Shown here: positions 35,476-47,291 of the stretch, in pieces
Layout: every line of letters begins with the position of its first letter
Numbering within the stretch: position 1 is the first letter of the stretch
Source: Acestrorhynchus altus
Lineage: Eukaryota > Chordata > Actinopteri > Characiformes > Acestrorhynchidae
Direction: 5' to 3'
Length of the DNA: 64,000 bases
Assembly (NCBI GenBank): GCA_034509495.1
Contig: CM067514.1
Span: 8,162,575 to 8,226,574, forward strand
Made by a program: the position numbers and the translations under genes
The notes under the pieces: generated by a model
Databases searched by the model: none
Told to the model about the DNA's origin: nothing
Seen by the model: the letters and a program-made list of their open reading frames with translations, nothing else

Positions 35476-35621
35476 TAATGAAATTAATGAAACAAATAAT
35501 AGTCATCTGCAATTTTAGTAATCAGGTACATTTAAAATATTTTCATTTTCATTATATCATTATTTCAGTCTTAATAATAATAATAACAATAATTATATTA
35601 TTGTTTTATAATTTTATAGGA

Positions 35622-35922
35622 ATGTGTGGGGGTTGATGTGGGTGGGGTTTAGTAAGGTGTAGGTGGAGTATATATGATGGACCACCATCATTCCAGAGAA
35701 GACAGTTCCAATGCTCCATGCTGGGGGCTTTATGCCCCTATAACCCATGCCTGGTAATAGGCACTGTGCCAACAGGTTCATGTAGGTTTATCTGCTTTTG
35801 AGAGTCTTATTCTATTGGCGTTTTTATTTACAGGGACTAGGCAGACTGTGTGCATTTGCACATCTGTGTCAGCAGTTGGTACAGCTTTAAGTAGCTGGAT
35901 GGATTAATTGGAAGGGATGTCC
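35622..35922 (-). mobile_element. MITE family A, inverted copy
   Basis: 'ttccagagaagacagttcca', 'tgctgggggctttatgcccc', 'gagagtcttattctattggc', 'gcatttgcacatctgtgtca' and 'gaagggatgtcc' follow family A in reverse. The left terminal repeat (its 3' end) is lost. Bases 35476-35621 are AT-rich. Confidence 0.75.
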
Positions 35923-36026
35923 TATGGACATATTATGTATCTCAGTCTCTCTCTCTCTCTTTTCCGATATCTTTTCCTTTCTTTTTTTTACCAGTATTAT
36001 TATTTAGTATTTACTATTCATCTGCC

Positions 36027-36028
<2 letters not shown>

Positions 36029-36106
<78 letters not shown>

Positions 36107-36108
36107 TG
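36029..36108. repeat. (GT)n microsatellite, about 80 bp
   Basis: About 38 GT units with one AT break near 36100. Confidence 0.95.
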
Positions 36109-36109
36109 G

Positions 36110-36780
36110 CCTGGCGAGAGCATCAGGGGAATGGAAAAGAAAACAAAGCATGCCCTCTCTCTCGGCCCTTTGGAGCAGTGCTGCTATAAATACCTGCGGG
36201 TGGCGCGCCAGTCTCATCGTCCATGGCATGGGAACCTCTCTCTCACTCTCTCTCCTTTAGCTCTGCCCCAGGCTCGATCATCCGCTCTGGGAAGACTTTG
36301 GCCAGGCCATGGAGGGTAGGAAGGAGCAGAGGGCACACCAGGGAGGAAGAGGGCGTAGGGTATCTCTATCTATCTGCCTTTCCTTTCCTTTCCCCTCTCT
36401 CTCTCTCTCTTTCTCTTTCTCTCTCTCACTCTCTCTCTCTCTATCTCTATCTCTCCCTTTTCTCCCTATGAGACCATAATTGTCTTCTTTGTTGCATCTC
36501 CGTAGAGAGTCTCTCCCTGTTTCATCCCGCTCCGCCTCAGCCTCCGTGGCGCATCCCCGCCTTTTCAAAAGAGTTTATGTACACTGCATTTAGTCTGTTT
36601 TTTTGCCTTATGAAGATTGTACGAATATGTGCTTTTTCAAAGTGCAAGGAATCCGCTTCGTGGAGCTCGCACCGACGCGTTTGTTTTTTTTTTTTTCCTA
36701 CCCCCCTGAAAATTGATTTCGACTTTCAAAGGTTCGTTCTTCATAGTGCTGTCTCCCTCCGTCCGCCCGAGACAGGTTGA
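36110..36780. promoter_or_regulatory. Candidate CNE block 14 with TATA word
   Basis: Contains TATAAATA (36185-36192) followed by the GC-rich 'cctgcgggtggcgcgccagt', and CpG-bearing 'gctcgcaccgacgcgtttg' near 36664-36682. A (CT)n patch (36388-36455) interrupts it. It could be a promoter or enhancer; no coding frame supports either. Confidence 0.33.
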
Positions 36781-36871
36781 GCTCACATTTTTTGGAATTT
36801 TAAAGTAATAGTTTTAAACTGACAGACTAAACATCATTCTTCTCAGCTCTTCTCCCACTTCTGAATAGGAA

Positions 36872-36873
<2 letters not shown>

Positions 36874-36913
<40 letters not shown>
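36874..36913. repeat. (CA)n microsatellite
   Basis: About 20 CA units. Bases 36914-37330 carry no recognised element. Confidence 0.92.
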
Positions 36914-36915
<2 letters not shown>

Positions 36916-37332
36916 GCAGGGGAGTAAATCTCACAGTTAGTCAATGATTCTAATGCTGCAAGGATTCTTGACATGTTGGACAGAAAAGCCACAACTAACC
37001 ACAAATAGATTTGTCGCAGTTGACGTCGTAAACATCCTAAAGTCATCTGCGGTTCTTCTTTTGTGTTGCAAGGACCGCAACATGTGTGGATAGAAGTCGA
37101 AACCCATCCTTGCATGATTAGAAATGACTGCAATTATGTGACGATGACAAGATTACGAATGGGTCAACAGCATTTTTCTCCTTGATTTTTTATTTTAACA
37201 TTTTTTTTTCTGCTAGCATATTACTGCCTTTGAAAAGCATTCCAATCATTTACTTAACTGTCCTGTTGTGTTTATTTAATTTTTTGCTTTGTGTTCCCTG
37301 TCAAAATTCACCAGCCCATTATAACTGATTAT

Positions 37333-37800
37333 AAATACACCAATCAGCTGTAAAATTACGACCACCTCCTTGTTTCTACACTCACATTCTCTCTATTCTA
37401 TCAGCTCCTTTCACCCTATTCTTCAATGGTCAGGAGCCCTGGATTCATGACCATCACAGTGCAGGAATTATGTGTGTCGTGTATAGTTTACCGACCAGAA
37501 ATATACAGCACACAGCGTCCTGTGTTTAGTATCCTGTGAGCACTGATGAAGGACGAGAGGATGACCTGAAGAAACTGTGCAGTAACAGATGGTCTGTCCC
37601 TGACTTTACATCTACAAGGTGGAACAACTGGGTAAGAGTGTATGATAGAGTGGACAGTGAGTGGACACAGGGTTTAAACACTCTAGCATTGTATCCAATC
37701 CACTCATACGTACAAACAATACATGCTGTGTGGTGGTCCTTCGGGGTCCTGATCATTGAAGATCAGGGTGAAAGTCGGCTAACAAAGTATGCAGAAAAAT
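37333..37800. mobile_element. Foldback MITE family B, copy 2
   Basis: Begins 'aaatacaccaatcagctgta' and 'ccacctccttgtttctacac'. The interior shares 'catctacaaggtggaacaac', 'gagcactgatgaaggac' and 'ggctaacaaagtatgcaga' with copy 1. The right arm after 37800 is lost. Confidence 0.7.
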
Positions 37801-38029
37801 TATTTCATAAGATCAAGCAGAAAAGGGGGTCTAATACTGAAATGTCCAACATAATGTGTTTATTTATTTGACGTGTGTTCAGCATGGCATGGAGGCAATC
37901 AGCTTGTGGCACTGCTGAGATGTTATAGCATTGTCTGTATTGTCAGGTCTGGTGTTTCTCATCCTCCATTTGACAGTATCCCATAGATTTTTAATGGGTT
38001 TCAGGTTTGGCGAGTTACTGAGTATTTAT

Positions 38030-38335
38030 ATCCTCTACAAACAAGAAGAGTGCACAAACTTGTGCACCCCTTTCATTCCTATGGGGAAAAGTCTATAAGA
38101 ATCCCAAATCACATAAGACTGAACTGTCTGTAGCTGGAACAGTGTCACCGTCTCTGAAGCTGCAGAACGAGTCATTCCTCTAAGAATAGACTCCTCCTGA
38201 AGAACTTCCCGTACTTCCAGCCTGGGTTCACCTTCATCCACGCCACAAACATGCTGCGTATGAGGGTGTGTGAGAGGTGGTGTGTTCATCTGATGAATAA
38301 ACGTGTGTGAACCCAGTTTATACACTTATTAAAGT
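38030..38335. repeat. Probable dispersed repeat of unknown class
   Basis: 'cacccctttcattcctatgg' with 'ggaaaagtctataagaatcc' and 'tctgatgaataaacgtgtgt' looks like a fish repeat I have seen, not assigned to a class. The 96-residue minus frame has no domain. Confidence 0.35.
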
Positions 38336-38969
38336 GTCACCCATTCTTCTCTAATGATCGGTCATTTTTGGGCCGGAGCTCCAAGGATGTTTAAAATGTT
38401 AATTAAAACACCCAAAATTGAATTATTGATCATTTTTCAGAGAAAAGGCTTCTAAATTTGTCACATTCACACAATAGGACTATTAAACATGTCTTGTGTA
38501 CAAGTTTGAGATCCTGACTCTATCACACTCCGCCGGCCGTACTTCTTGATATCACGGCCCGTTTGTGTAAGAGATTCCCTTCGAGTCTGCATTTTTCTCT
38601 CACCCACTTCCCTGTTTAACGTCTTGATAGATTTTCAGTGCTTTCCCCTTGTCCTCTCTTTTCCTTCGTTTTCCTTTTTTCCCTACACTCCCTTACCTTC
38701 CTCTCTTTCATCCCCCCCCCACTTCCTTTCCCCTTTCTCCTTCGCCTACAAGGCACACTTGTTATTTCTTCGTACAAGGTCTCGTAATTAAGTTTGACAT
38801 AAGCGTAGGGATTAAATATGTGGTTTGGGAGGAGGGAAACGGGGCTCTGTTACAATCTCAAGGCCAGCTGCAAAATGGAACCAGATTGCGACACTTGGAG
38901 TTGGAAAGTTTGGGAAAGGTGCCGAGACTGGAGCTGTGTGTTCAAACAGCTCTGGGATCTGAATCCCTC

Positions 38970-39125
38970 TGCAGCCAAACTCCTGCTACTATCCTCCGCC
39001 AAAAGACTACTGCCCCCCTCCTCTCAGTCTTCCTAGCCAAAGCACTACTGCCCCAAGCCCAAATGCTGTACTTGCCCACAGCCAAAAATCTGCTGCTGCC
39101 TCGGTAACAACTACTGTCCTTCTTC
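38970..39125. repeat. Degenerate minisatellite, cluster 1
   Basis: A unit of roughly 30-35 bp built on '(a)gccaaa..ctactgcc' repeats about four times: 'cagccaaactcctgctac', 'ccgccaaaagactactgccc', 'tagccaaagcactactgccc', 'cagccaaaaatctgctgcc'. A longer, more eroded run of the same type lies at 41720-42290. Confidence 0.55.
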
Positions 39126-39307
39126 TGCATTCAACCCAACACTAGAGGCTCTCCCACTGACCTTCGCTGGAGCGTCTTCAGCTAAATGCCTGTGCTGGTT
39201 AAGAAAAGTGGTGATGAGAAGGTTATTTTTTTATGTAGTTATTTAAAGAACCTTTTAGTATATGGATATAAAATGTAAAGAACCATGATGATCTCACATA
39301 GAAATGT

Positions 39308-40178
39308 CCATATACGGTGGGGAAATAAGTATTTGATACACTGCTCATTTTGCAAGTTTTCACAACAACGATTGGAAAGGTCTGTCATGTTTATTGCAGG
39401 TACACTTCAACTGTGAAAGACAGAATCTAAAAAAAAAATCATATTGTATGAGTTTTAAATAATTCCTTTGCATTTTTTGCATGAAATAAGTATTTGAGCA
39501 CCTACTAACCAGCAAGAATTCCGTTTCTCACAGACTAGTTAGCTTTTCTTTAAGAAGGACTCCTCCTAAGGGGACAGGACGACTGCATCGAATTGAAGGG
39601 AAGGTGGATGGGGCCATGTATTGTAAGATTTTTGACAACAACCTCCTTCCTTCAGTGAAAGCACCGAAGATGGGTCGTGGCTAGATCTTCCAGCATGACA
39701 GTCACCTGAAACACACAGCCAGGGTACCTAAGAAGCATTTCATGGTCCTGGAGTGGCCACGCCAGTTTCCAGACCTGAATCCAGTAGAAAATCTTTGGAG
39801 GGAGCTGAAACTCAGTGTTGCCCTGCGACAGCCCCAAACCCTGAATGATCTGGAGAAGATCTGCATGAAAGAGTGAGACAGAATCCCTGCTACAGTGTGT
39901 GCAAACATGGACAAGAACTACAGGAAATGCCTGACCTCTGTAATTGCAAAGGTCTCTGTTCCAATTATTAAATTCTGTTTTTCTATCATATCAAATACTT
40001 ACTCCATGCAGTGAAATGCAAATGAATTATTTAAAAATCATACAATATGATTTTCTGGATTTATTGTCTCTCACAGTCAAAGTGTATGTATGGAATAAAT
40101 TACAGACCTCTCCATTCTTTATAGGTGGGAAAACTTGGAAAATCGGCAGTGTATCAAATATTTATTTTCCTCACTAAG
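39308..40178 (+). pseudogene. Tc1-like element T2, internally deleted, both ends present
   Basis: Ends are matching inverted repeats: left TACGGTGGGGAAATAAGTAT, right the inverse of TAGTGAGGAAAATAAATATT, both followed by TTGATACACTGC. Inner repeat copies near 39445-39500 and 39990-40040 give the IR/DR layout of Tc1-like fish elements. Between them only the C-terminal part of a transposase remains: 'IFQHDSHLKHTARVPKKH' (catalytic Asp at 39697-39699) and 'PDLNPVENLW' (Glu at 39787-39789). A TAG at 39682-39684 precedes this and a TGA follows 'KICMKE'. The N-terminal DNA-binding part and first catalytic Asp are deleted. It is inactive but could once have been moved by a partner. Confidence 0.8.
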
Positions 40179-40852
40179 CATTGATTGTTTGAGTCCAAAA
40201 ACACAACTTATTATATTGTTTTGCACCAGGCCATTGGTTGGGCTTTTAGGCAAGATACACTGTCGTGTACTTGAAGAAGAACTGACAAAGTGGCACCCCA
40301 GCCTGTTTATGGAGAACCTGGCCACTTCCAATTTCCCCCATTTAATCAAAAAATGACAGCAAAATGCCAGAGGGACTTTGCCAGAGGGTCCTTAATAAAT
40401 GGAGATGGACCTAAATAGCTTAAAACGTAAAGTAAATATAATGTCTAATGAAAGTTTTCCTTCCTTTAATTTGGGGAATGAGAATGATGTATTTTACTAA
40501 AACAGCAAAAACAAAACCATCTCTTTGTTTCCATTTTTCTACAGTAAATAGACGCTAGCATTATTGCTCCTGTGAGCTGATTAGTGATATCATTAGAAAT
40601 CATGCACTGATACCTGCAGTTAGAAAGCTTTAAAAATGGTCCTGAAACATTTGATACTTTCCTGTGTTGACAAAATTGGGCATTTGTCTGTATAAAAATG
40701 ATCAAATATTTAAAAACTATGATTTACCTCAAATGCTGCATATTAACTCATTAATTCTGGACTCTCTTATGAATGACCTCTAGTTTCTGACAAGTTTTCA
40801 CAAATTATCTGATGGTGCTGGGAGATCATGTTGGAGAGAACCCTGCTGTGAG
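40179..40852. other. No recognisable feature
   Basis: AT-leaning sequence. Small frames at 40119-40356 on both strands mirror each other and show no domain. Confidence 0.4.
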
Positions 40853-40985
40853 GTTTAGTCTTAGAATAAGGCTTTAGGTATAGATTAAGGTAATCAAATC
40901 ATATTGTACATTTTGTAGTTTTGGCTTGGTTACAGTAAGGTTAGTTTCGACGAGTTGGCTCTCAGTTCTGAGTCCATTCTTCTGA
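40853..40985 (-). repeat. Dispersed repeat G, unexpanded copy
   Basis: Reverse complement aligns with 24655-24785 ('gattaccttaatctatac', 'aaactacaaaatgtac', 'gttactgtaa..'). Here the tail is only one or two 'cttaatctatacctaaagcc' units, unlike the expanded copy. Confidence 0.6.
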
Positions 40986-41199
40986 GCTGACTCTGTGAGG
41001 ACTCACTTATAGATCTTTTGTGTCACTAGAGTTTGGGTTTCCAGGAGCACTGAGCTGTTTTACAGGGTGAGATGAGACTGCATCTGAGTCCGTGAGGGGA
41101 CTTGATACTTGAATTCAAGTACATCAGAAATATTTGAGGGCCAGGAATGATAAATCAGTTGTGTCTTCCAGATGCTGAATTTCCTGGCTGTATATGAAG

Positions 41200-41420
41200 G
41201 ATCCTTCCTATTAGAGCAGCCTTTTGTGATGTAGTGACCAAGAAGTGTAGCCCACCTCGACTGCAACCTAAACTTTTAGATGCAGCTAATGTACCCTAGT
41301 AGACAAGAGATTTGAAGGTCGTACTCTACCTTATTGAACACTGTTCCATATCTGTGCTCTATATGGTGATCCTGAGTTTAGTGGAGAGTAAATAGGGCAC
41401 AGTTTCAGACACAGCTAAGG
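41200..41420. repeat. Possible dispersed repeat
   Basis: 'agtgtagcccacctcgactg' and 'caacctaaacttttagatgc' resemble 'gcagcctaccttgactgcag' and 'cctagaatttgggacac' at 10247-10282, suggesting a shared noncoding family. Borders are unclear. Confidence 0.35.
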
Positions 41421-41719
41421 AGCAATATGGCAAAAAAACCTGCTACATTACTTGACATGCACTGCCAGGAGCTTTTATACAGCATTTTCAGGAGGGCCAA
41501 AGATTGGTACTCTGGGCAGCTCCAGGCCTGAAAAAGAGCTTTTACATTTGGCCAAGCATAGTGAATTCCCAGAGCCTATGGAAAAAAATGGAAAAATGTG
41601 AAAGCACCTTTGCATAATGTAAAACCTCTATAGCAATTCAAGTTTTTAGAACCTTAATGTCCAGGCCAAGAACCATTTAGAAAACCTTTATTTTTTTTTG
41701 CAGTGCATGACTGTTTGAG

Positions 41720-42295
41720 TCAGAAGACCACTGCTTCCCTAAACCAAAAACACATCTTTCCACACTTTAACAACCTCTGCCATGCTCGCCAAAAGATCAT
41801 AACCTTTTTCCCTAGAAAAAACCCTCTAATTCCAACCAAAGATATTAGCCCCTATTAGCCAAATCAGTGCATACGCTGCCAGCGCCTGCTGCACACCCAG
41901 CTGGAAAAACATTTTCTCCCTGACCCTGAAAAACACCATTTCCCTTGCTGAGAAATTATCACACAGCCTGGAGACCTCTGCTGTACCCTTCTTCTAGCCA
42001 GAAGGCCCTTCCCCATTCTAAAGGCCTCTTCTGTGGACTCCAATAGCCTTCTCCTCTTCAATGCCTTGTCTTTTCAACCTAAAGGCTCAAGCTCTTGCCA
42101 AAAAAAGATTTCAGTCTTTTATTCCAGAGTCCTCTCGCTTCTCCAGTCAGAGGGCCACAGCCTCGCAAGCCAAAACCACCACTGCAGCTCCCTCGAAGAA
42201 CCCCACATTCCTAAACAAAACATAGCTTCTCCCAGCCAAACCTCTGACACCCACCCAGTCAAAACAATGGTGTCCTGCATCTTCTTTCCCCCCTT
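41720..42295. repeat. Degenerate minisatellite, cluster 2
   Basis: About 570 bp in which words of the form 'agccaaa' or 'agtcaaa' plus 'cctctgct(cc)' recur every 25-40 bp: 'ctcgccaaaagatcata', 'tctagccagaaggccc', 'gcaagccaaaaccaccactg', 'cccagccaaacctctgac', 'cccagtcaaaacaatggtg'. It is strongly C/A-biased on the plus strand and the units are badly diverged. Related to 38970-39125. Confidence 0.45.
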
Positions 42296-42379
42296 TTCAC
42301 AAGCCACACAAGCTCCGTAGCTATTTCAATTATCACAATTGGGAATGTTCTTCGCAATGTTGCTGCCCTTGTTATTTTT

Positions 42380-43380
42380 TCACCTTGAACTGCATAACAC
42401 AACCCCCACCATCGCACGCAAGGATTAGTGGCAGTCGTTCTTAATGAGCACACTGCTCTGGGAGCCATTTCACAAGCTATCACTCAATCACTGACACCCA
42501 ACATGGCGATACAGGGCAGCGGTGGCCCTGTTATAAAAGGGCAGAGCGTGTCTATGAGATTTCCTCTGTTGTGAAGTCAGGGAGGTCTCAGAAGGAACTT
42601 TGCATTCTTAAATAACTCCGACGCAGCGCTCTAATCTTAATGAGTCTGAACAGCAAATCTCTCATCTGCGGCAAAAAGGGATTAGGAAAGCAAGTGGGGG
42701 GAGGAAAAAAAACACTGCCGTTCCACTTTGATGAATTGTGTTTAGTAAATCCCTGGGCATGAAGTTCCCCCCATCGAACAAAGCGCCGGAAGAGCGCGGA
42801 TGCTTTTTAAACAACACAACTTATCGGGGAGAAACAGAACATGCGTTTAAGTGAAAATACAAAGGCAAAGCAGATTCGTCACTTCAGCAAATGATAAAAG
42901 TGGCTAACTCTTTTCCACAATCCACTTAGCCTGTTTTCTTGGAAAAAATAGGGGGAAAAATCAAACCCAAAGTAGCTTTGCACAAATTAAGTGCATTGTG
43001 TTCCCCAGCACCTCATCATGTGTGTGTTTATTTATTTTTGCGTGATGCCGGGTGCCATTGTTGGCTGCAAATAAATGAACTGATAATTTTGCTCCTTGTG
43101 GCGGAGGCGCTATAAATAGTTGTCACAGTGATGAAAGAGTTAATGAATAGGCATAAATAGGCCCATTCAGCTTCAGTTTTCCAGGAAAGTTAGATTGCTT
43201 TCTGTGCACATTTTTTATTTGTTGTCGCCATACTTTCCTCTAATCTTTCCCGTGGTTGGAGAAAATACACTGTGCTGAGCTAATTAAAATGTGCTCATAA
43301 CAAAATGGGATGTGAATGTAATTAATACATCATTATTGATATACAATCATTAAGAAAAATGATGGAGCGAGACATTTGAC
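42380..43380. promoter_or_regulatory. Candidate CNE block 15 with two TATA words
   Basis: About 1 kb of high-complexity DNA. It includes ACAGGGC-AGCGGTG-GCCCTGT (42511-42531, a 7-bp inverted repeat) directly followed by TATAAAAGG (42532-42540), then 'gctctaatcttaatgagtct' (42628-42647) and 'gcgctataaatagttgtcac' (43108-43127, TATAAATA). 'gagctaattaaaatgtgctc' (43277-43296) adds a homeodomain core. No coding frame. Either an enhancer or a core promoter. Confidence 0.42.
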
Positions 43381-43444
43381 TGGAATGTGTGAATGTAATG
43401 ACATGTGAATACAATATTAGAGTGAAAGGATACGTTTATTGGGG

Positions 43445-44026
43445 AAAACTGGGTACATGTTTGGACATGGAGTCATACAGGTTTCTTGTGGCACATTTGA
43501 CCACAGATGTTGCAGCTGGGCTTATAGTTCCTGCACACTCGTAAGTTGACGAAGCTTGCATCCCAGCTGGCCCCATACATTTTCAAACTGTAAGAGACAT
43601 TCCTGGGAAACCAACAAGCTGTGTGTGGGTGAGGATTGTCCTGCTGAAAAATGCCAGTTGGACGTCCTGCCATAAGAGGCAACCCTGGTCATCATACAAG
43701 CTGTTGGGGCAGTGTGTTGCTTCACTGCAAAGACAGGATGGAGCGCTCACCATAAGGCCTTTATACTCAAATCTGAGGCAGTTCATCAAAACAACCATCG
43801 TGCTTCTCTCAGTACAATGATGCGCCACCTCTCAAAGTCTCTAAACTGGGCAAAAGGTCTTCAATATCCTCGGAAAGCCCTTTTATAGGGCAGCAGGGGA
43901 AGCAATTTTATGACCTCTTGAGCCAAGACCTAGTATCTAATCAGACCACACCTGTAATCATTTATATATCTGCCTGAGGCATAACTACATGCAGAGATTT
44001 GCAGCATTTTTTTGTCAATAAGTGTA
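43445..44026 (-). pseudogene. Tc1-like element T1, 5' and core relic
   Basis: Ends at the T1 terminal repeat (tttgtcaataagtgta, 44011-44026). In minus-strand frames it encodes 'IFQQDNPHPHTA' (second catalytic Asp, near 43640) and, after a frameshift, 'WGQLGCKLRQL' and 'CRNYKPSCNICGQMCHKKP', the transposase C-terminal region. The segment with the first catalytic motif is deleted. It shares the 5' region with 11517-11870. Confidence 0.7.
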
Positions 44027-45204
44027 TGTTAATGTAATTTATGTAATCAATAGTGCATATATTGCATTTCCTCTTCCCATTAAAACAGCATACGTTCCCA
44101 ACTTGAGTGAAAAAGTCAAGAGAAGACTCAAATTCCAAGTGCTCAGCATTTTCAATTATTACAATTCACAATGTTCTTTGTGATTTTCTGTTGCTATTTT
44201 TGTTCCAGATCTTTGTATTATGTACTGGGGGACCTGCTCTTGGCTGCCCCCCTCCCCCCCAAACCATCACCACCACAATCACAACCACCACCACCACAAC
44301 CTCCCCCTTCGTCCTCGGGATAGTCCTCAGGAATGGTAGACTCTTTATTTGATTCTTTGTTTTCTCCCAAAACTTTCTGTCCGCCTCTTATTCCCTGGAG
44401 TGTGTGCAGATACAGTGAGAATGAAAGTGCCGGAAGATATATCTGTTGCACTAATGGGAGTGGATAACGTGCCAAGTCAGGTTCAGAGCACAGTGTGTAA
44501 TGATATCACAAAAGTGTGACTTTTGCCTCTCTTGATGCGTGTGTGTGTCTGAGAGATAAACATTTTGGTGCACTTGACCCTGTGGTGATGTGAACGTATG
44601 GTGGAGATGGTGCTCCAAATACTCTGAGCCCTAACATCTGGCCACCAGAGTCTTCTCCTGAGTGACAGATAACATCTGGGAAGTCTGTAGCTATCACAGG
44701 ATACAAGGAGCCTATCCCACCCCCACCCCACCACTCTCACTCAGACTCTCACTCACTCGCTCCCTCTCTCTATATTTAAGATGTCCCTCAGTCCCTAGGT
44801 CTGTTCACAAGCATATCCCTCCATTATTGATTTCCAATTAACCCCTTCCAGACTGGCATGTTGTGTGTCCGCATGTGGAACTTGCACACACCCATCTCAT
44901 TGATTAACTATGTGTCACTCATCTTGGTTTTGGCTTTAGGTCTACACAACTCTTTCAGTTTGGTGAAATATTAAAATTCATACAGATACTGTACAGTACA
45001 TAAAGAGGCAAAAAGTACACGTGTCTTGTTTACATCCAATGCGATCCACTTTGTTTGGGAAGACATTCGGGAAGAGTTGGGAAGCTTTAACTCAAAAATC
45101 CAAATCAAACCCAACCTACTGAGAAACTGTAGAACACAACTGTACTCTACATACACATTTTCCAAAATGCATTTATTAGGACAACTGAAATATTTGTTTA
45201 TAAA
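44027..45204. other. No gene; (CCA)n-like patch
   Basis: Holds a CAC/CCA-rich patch at 44266-44310 and otherwise mixed sequence. Frames of 66-111 codons on the minus strand have no domain. Confidence 0.4.
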
Positions 45205-45635
45205 TACACTATGTGGACAAAAGTACTGGGACACCTGCCAATTGCTTTCTTTGTAGCATTGCTGTGAGGATTTGATTGCATTCAGTGACAGGAGTGGTGG
45301 TAGCAAGGTCAGGATGTTGGATGATCATTACCAACCCACCTCATTCCCAACTCCCCAACTTAATGCCAATCTCATATGTTTTGGACTATTTGATGGCAGA
45401 AAACACTGTTCCATTACTCTACAGCTCAATGCTGGGGGAGGGCTTTATTTATACTGTTCTAGCCCACACCTGGCATTATGCCAGTAGATTCATATTTGTT
45501 TATGTGCTTCAGAGAGTCTTATTCTATTGGCAGTACATCTATACAGGGACTAAACAAGCTGTGTCAGCAATGGGTGCAGCTTAAAGTAGCTAAATGCATT
45601 CATTACAAACGGTGTCCACACAGTTTACATATAGT
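45205..45635 (-). mobile_element. MITE family A, near-complete inverted copy
   Basis: Left edge TACACTATGTGGACAAAAGT (its 3' end), interior 'gaaaacactgttccattact', 'gagagtcttattctattggc', right edge 'acggtgtccacacagttta' (its 5' end). About 430 bp, same layout as the forward copies. Confidence 0.8.
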
Positions 45636-45799
45636 TTACATATATGTGGTGGAAATGAACATAAAATAAATACTTAAAGTTGAAAACCTGAAAAATGCTC
45701 ATAGAAGGACAATATTATAAACGTTAAAAAGATTGAAATAAACGCAGTAAAAATGATTCATTGCATGAATCTGTTCAAATTCGCCAGCAGCACACCTGA

Positions 45800-46610
45800 T
45801 TTAACTTAAAATGTTTGGTTTTTTTTTCCGCACCGGTACCATCCATTACATGTCACAGCATGAGCTATACATGCTTACACATATGTATGGATGTGGGAGG
45901 GCTTTTTTGCTTTTGTCTGTGCAAGACTGAGAGCTTGTGCAGGGGTTTGTGCTGTCTGTATACGAAAGAGTGGAGAAAAAGACTATCTTCTGGTTGTGGA
46001 GTGTATTCTTGTGTCAGACAGAATGTCGTGTGTGTTTTGCGTGTGTATTTATGCCTGCTCTGTGTGCTTGCTTGCGTGCTCGCTTGCTTGTGTGTGGAGC
46101 AGAGTGAGTGTGTTTGTGTTTCTCTGTGTGTACTGGAAGAGTGGGGAGGAAAAAAACAGGAATATAAAAAAAAAAAAAAAAAAAAAAAGAATGAGAAAGA
46201 AGCAAGAGCACGAAAAAGAGAGCTTCTTATGGAGGCATGGCGCGCCAGCACCAGCCCCAGCCCCAGTGTCTGATGTACAAAGAGCCCAGAGGAAGGCGCT
46301 TCACAGCTGTTTGTAGACTATGGGAACAGGAAAGGTCAACACAGTAACGCGGCGCCTTTTTTTGTAACGCCGTTTTCATTGCGCTCTGTTCAGCAGCGAG
46401 ACAGCAGCACTCCGGCTCCCCTCAGTAGTACTAGTGCATTTAAATTAGTGCTCTAGCCTGCAGAAGAATGGTTCAAGCATAACCCCATTGTATTCTTTGA
46501 TAAACTCTGGAAAATGTGCAGTATAAGCTAGGGAAAGAGACACGGTTTAAGGGCACAATTGGCGTGCAAATCTACCATGGAAAGTTTTCTACCACCCCTC
46601 CTCCTCCCCT
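45800..46610. promoter_or_regulatory. Candidate CNE block 16 with poly(A) and GT-rich patches
   Basis: Right part (46235-46460) is high-complexity with CpGs: 'aacacagtaacgcggcgcct', 'ttgtaacgccgttttcattg' and 'ctagtgcatttaaattagtg'. A 20-base A run lies at 46168-46188 and a loose GT-rich stretch at 46020-46130. The 150-residue frames here are low-complexity or mirror each other. Confidence 0.33.
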
Positions 46611-46891
46611 TCCACAAGTGAGAGAGGGGTACAGATACAGAGTGACTGAGAAAGAGAGGAAGAACTGAGGAGTGGGTCTGGCAGTTATCTGTAGATGCAG
46701 GGCAAAGCAAGCAAGATTGCCTGTGTGTGTCATCTCCGTATGGGGGCTCGGTTCTGAGGGGGACAATAGCACCCTAATCCCAGCCCTGTTGCCAGATTAA
46801 TACCCAAGCCCACCAAAATATTAATTCCAGCCAAGAGCAGGGAAAGCAAAATAATGCGTCAAAACACTCCAACAAATAAAGAAAGACAACT

Positions 46892-46902
46892 ACACACACA
46901 CA

Positions 46903-46946
<44 letters not shown>
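46892..46946. repeat. (CA)n microsatellite
   Basis: About 27 CA units with one TA break, followed by a short A run. Confidence 0.93.
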
Positions 46947-46950
<4 letters not shown>

Positions 46951-47059
46951 AAAAAACACTGTATGCCAAACAATTCCAACCACTGCCGTATTATTTTCAA
47001 CAGCATTGTACACAAGACCCCTTTTTTCCTCATCCTAGCACTGTTTTTCACTATTAATC

Positions 47060-47290
47060 TTCATAATGATTTCATTTTATATGAGGCTAGTTGAGTTTGA
47101 GGGGGCCAACGTTGTTTTTTCGCAGATTCCGTTCGCTAAGCTGGAGGTTTTATTTGCGGATTTGAATATTTACAATACGCAATAATAGAGGTTGTAAAAA
47201 TAACGCTCCGCACTTTATATGGGGTAAGTTACAGGGCTAAATGTTGCCTTTCCACTTCAAAGAGACTGCCGCAGTTGTTGGCTGCTAATA
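47060..47290. promoter_or_regulatory. Candidate CNE block 17
   Basis: High-complexity with 'gttcgctaagctggaggttt', 'gaatatttacaatacgcaat' and 'aaaataacgctccgcacttt'. It ends exactly where a family A MITE inserts (47292), which may cut the original element. Confidence 0.35.
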
Positions 47291-47291
47291 A

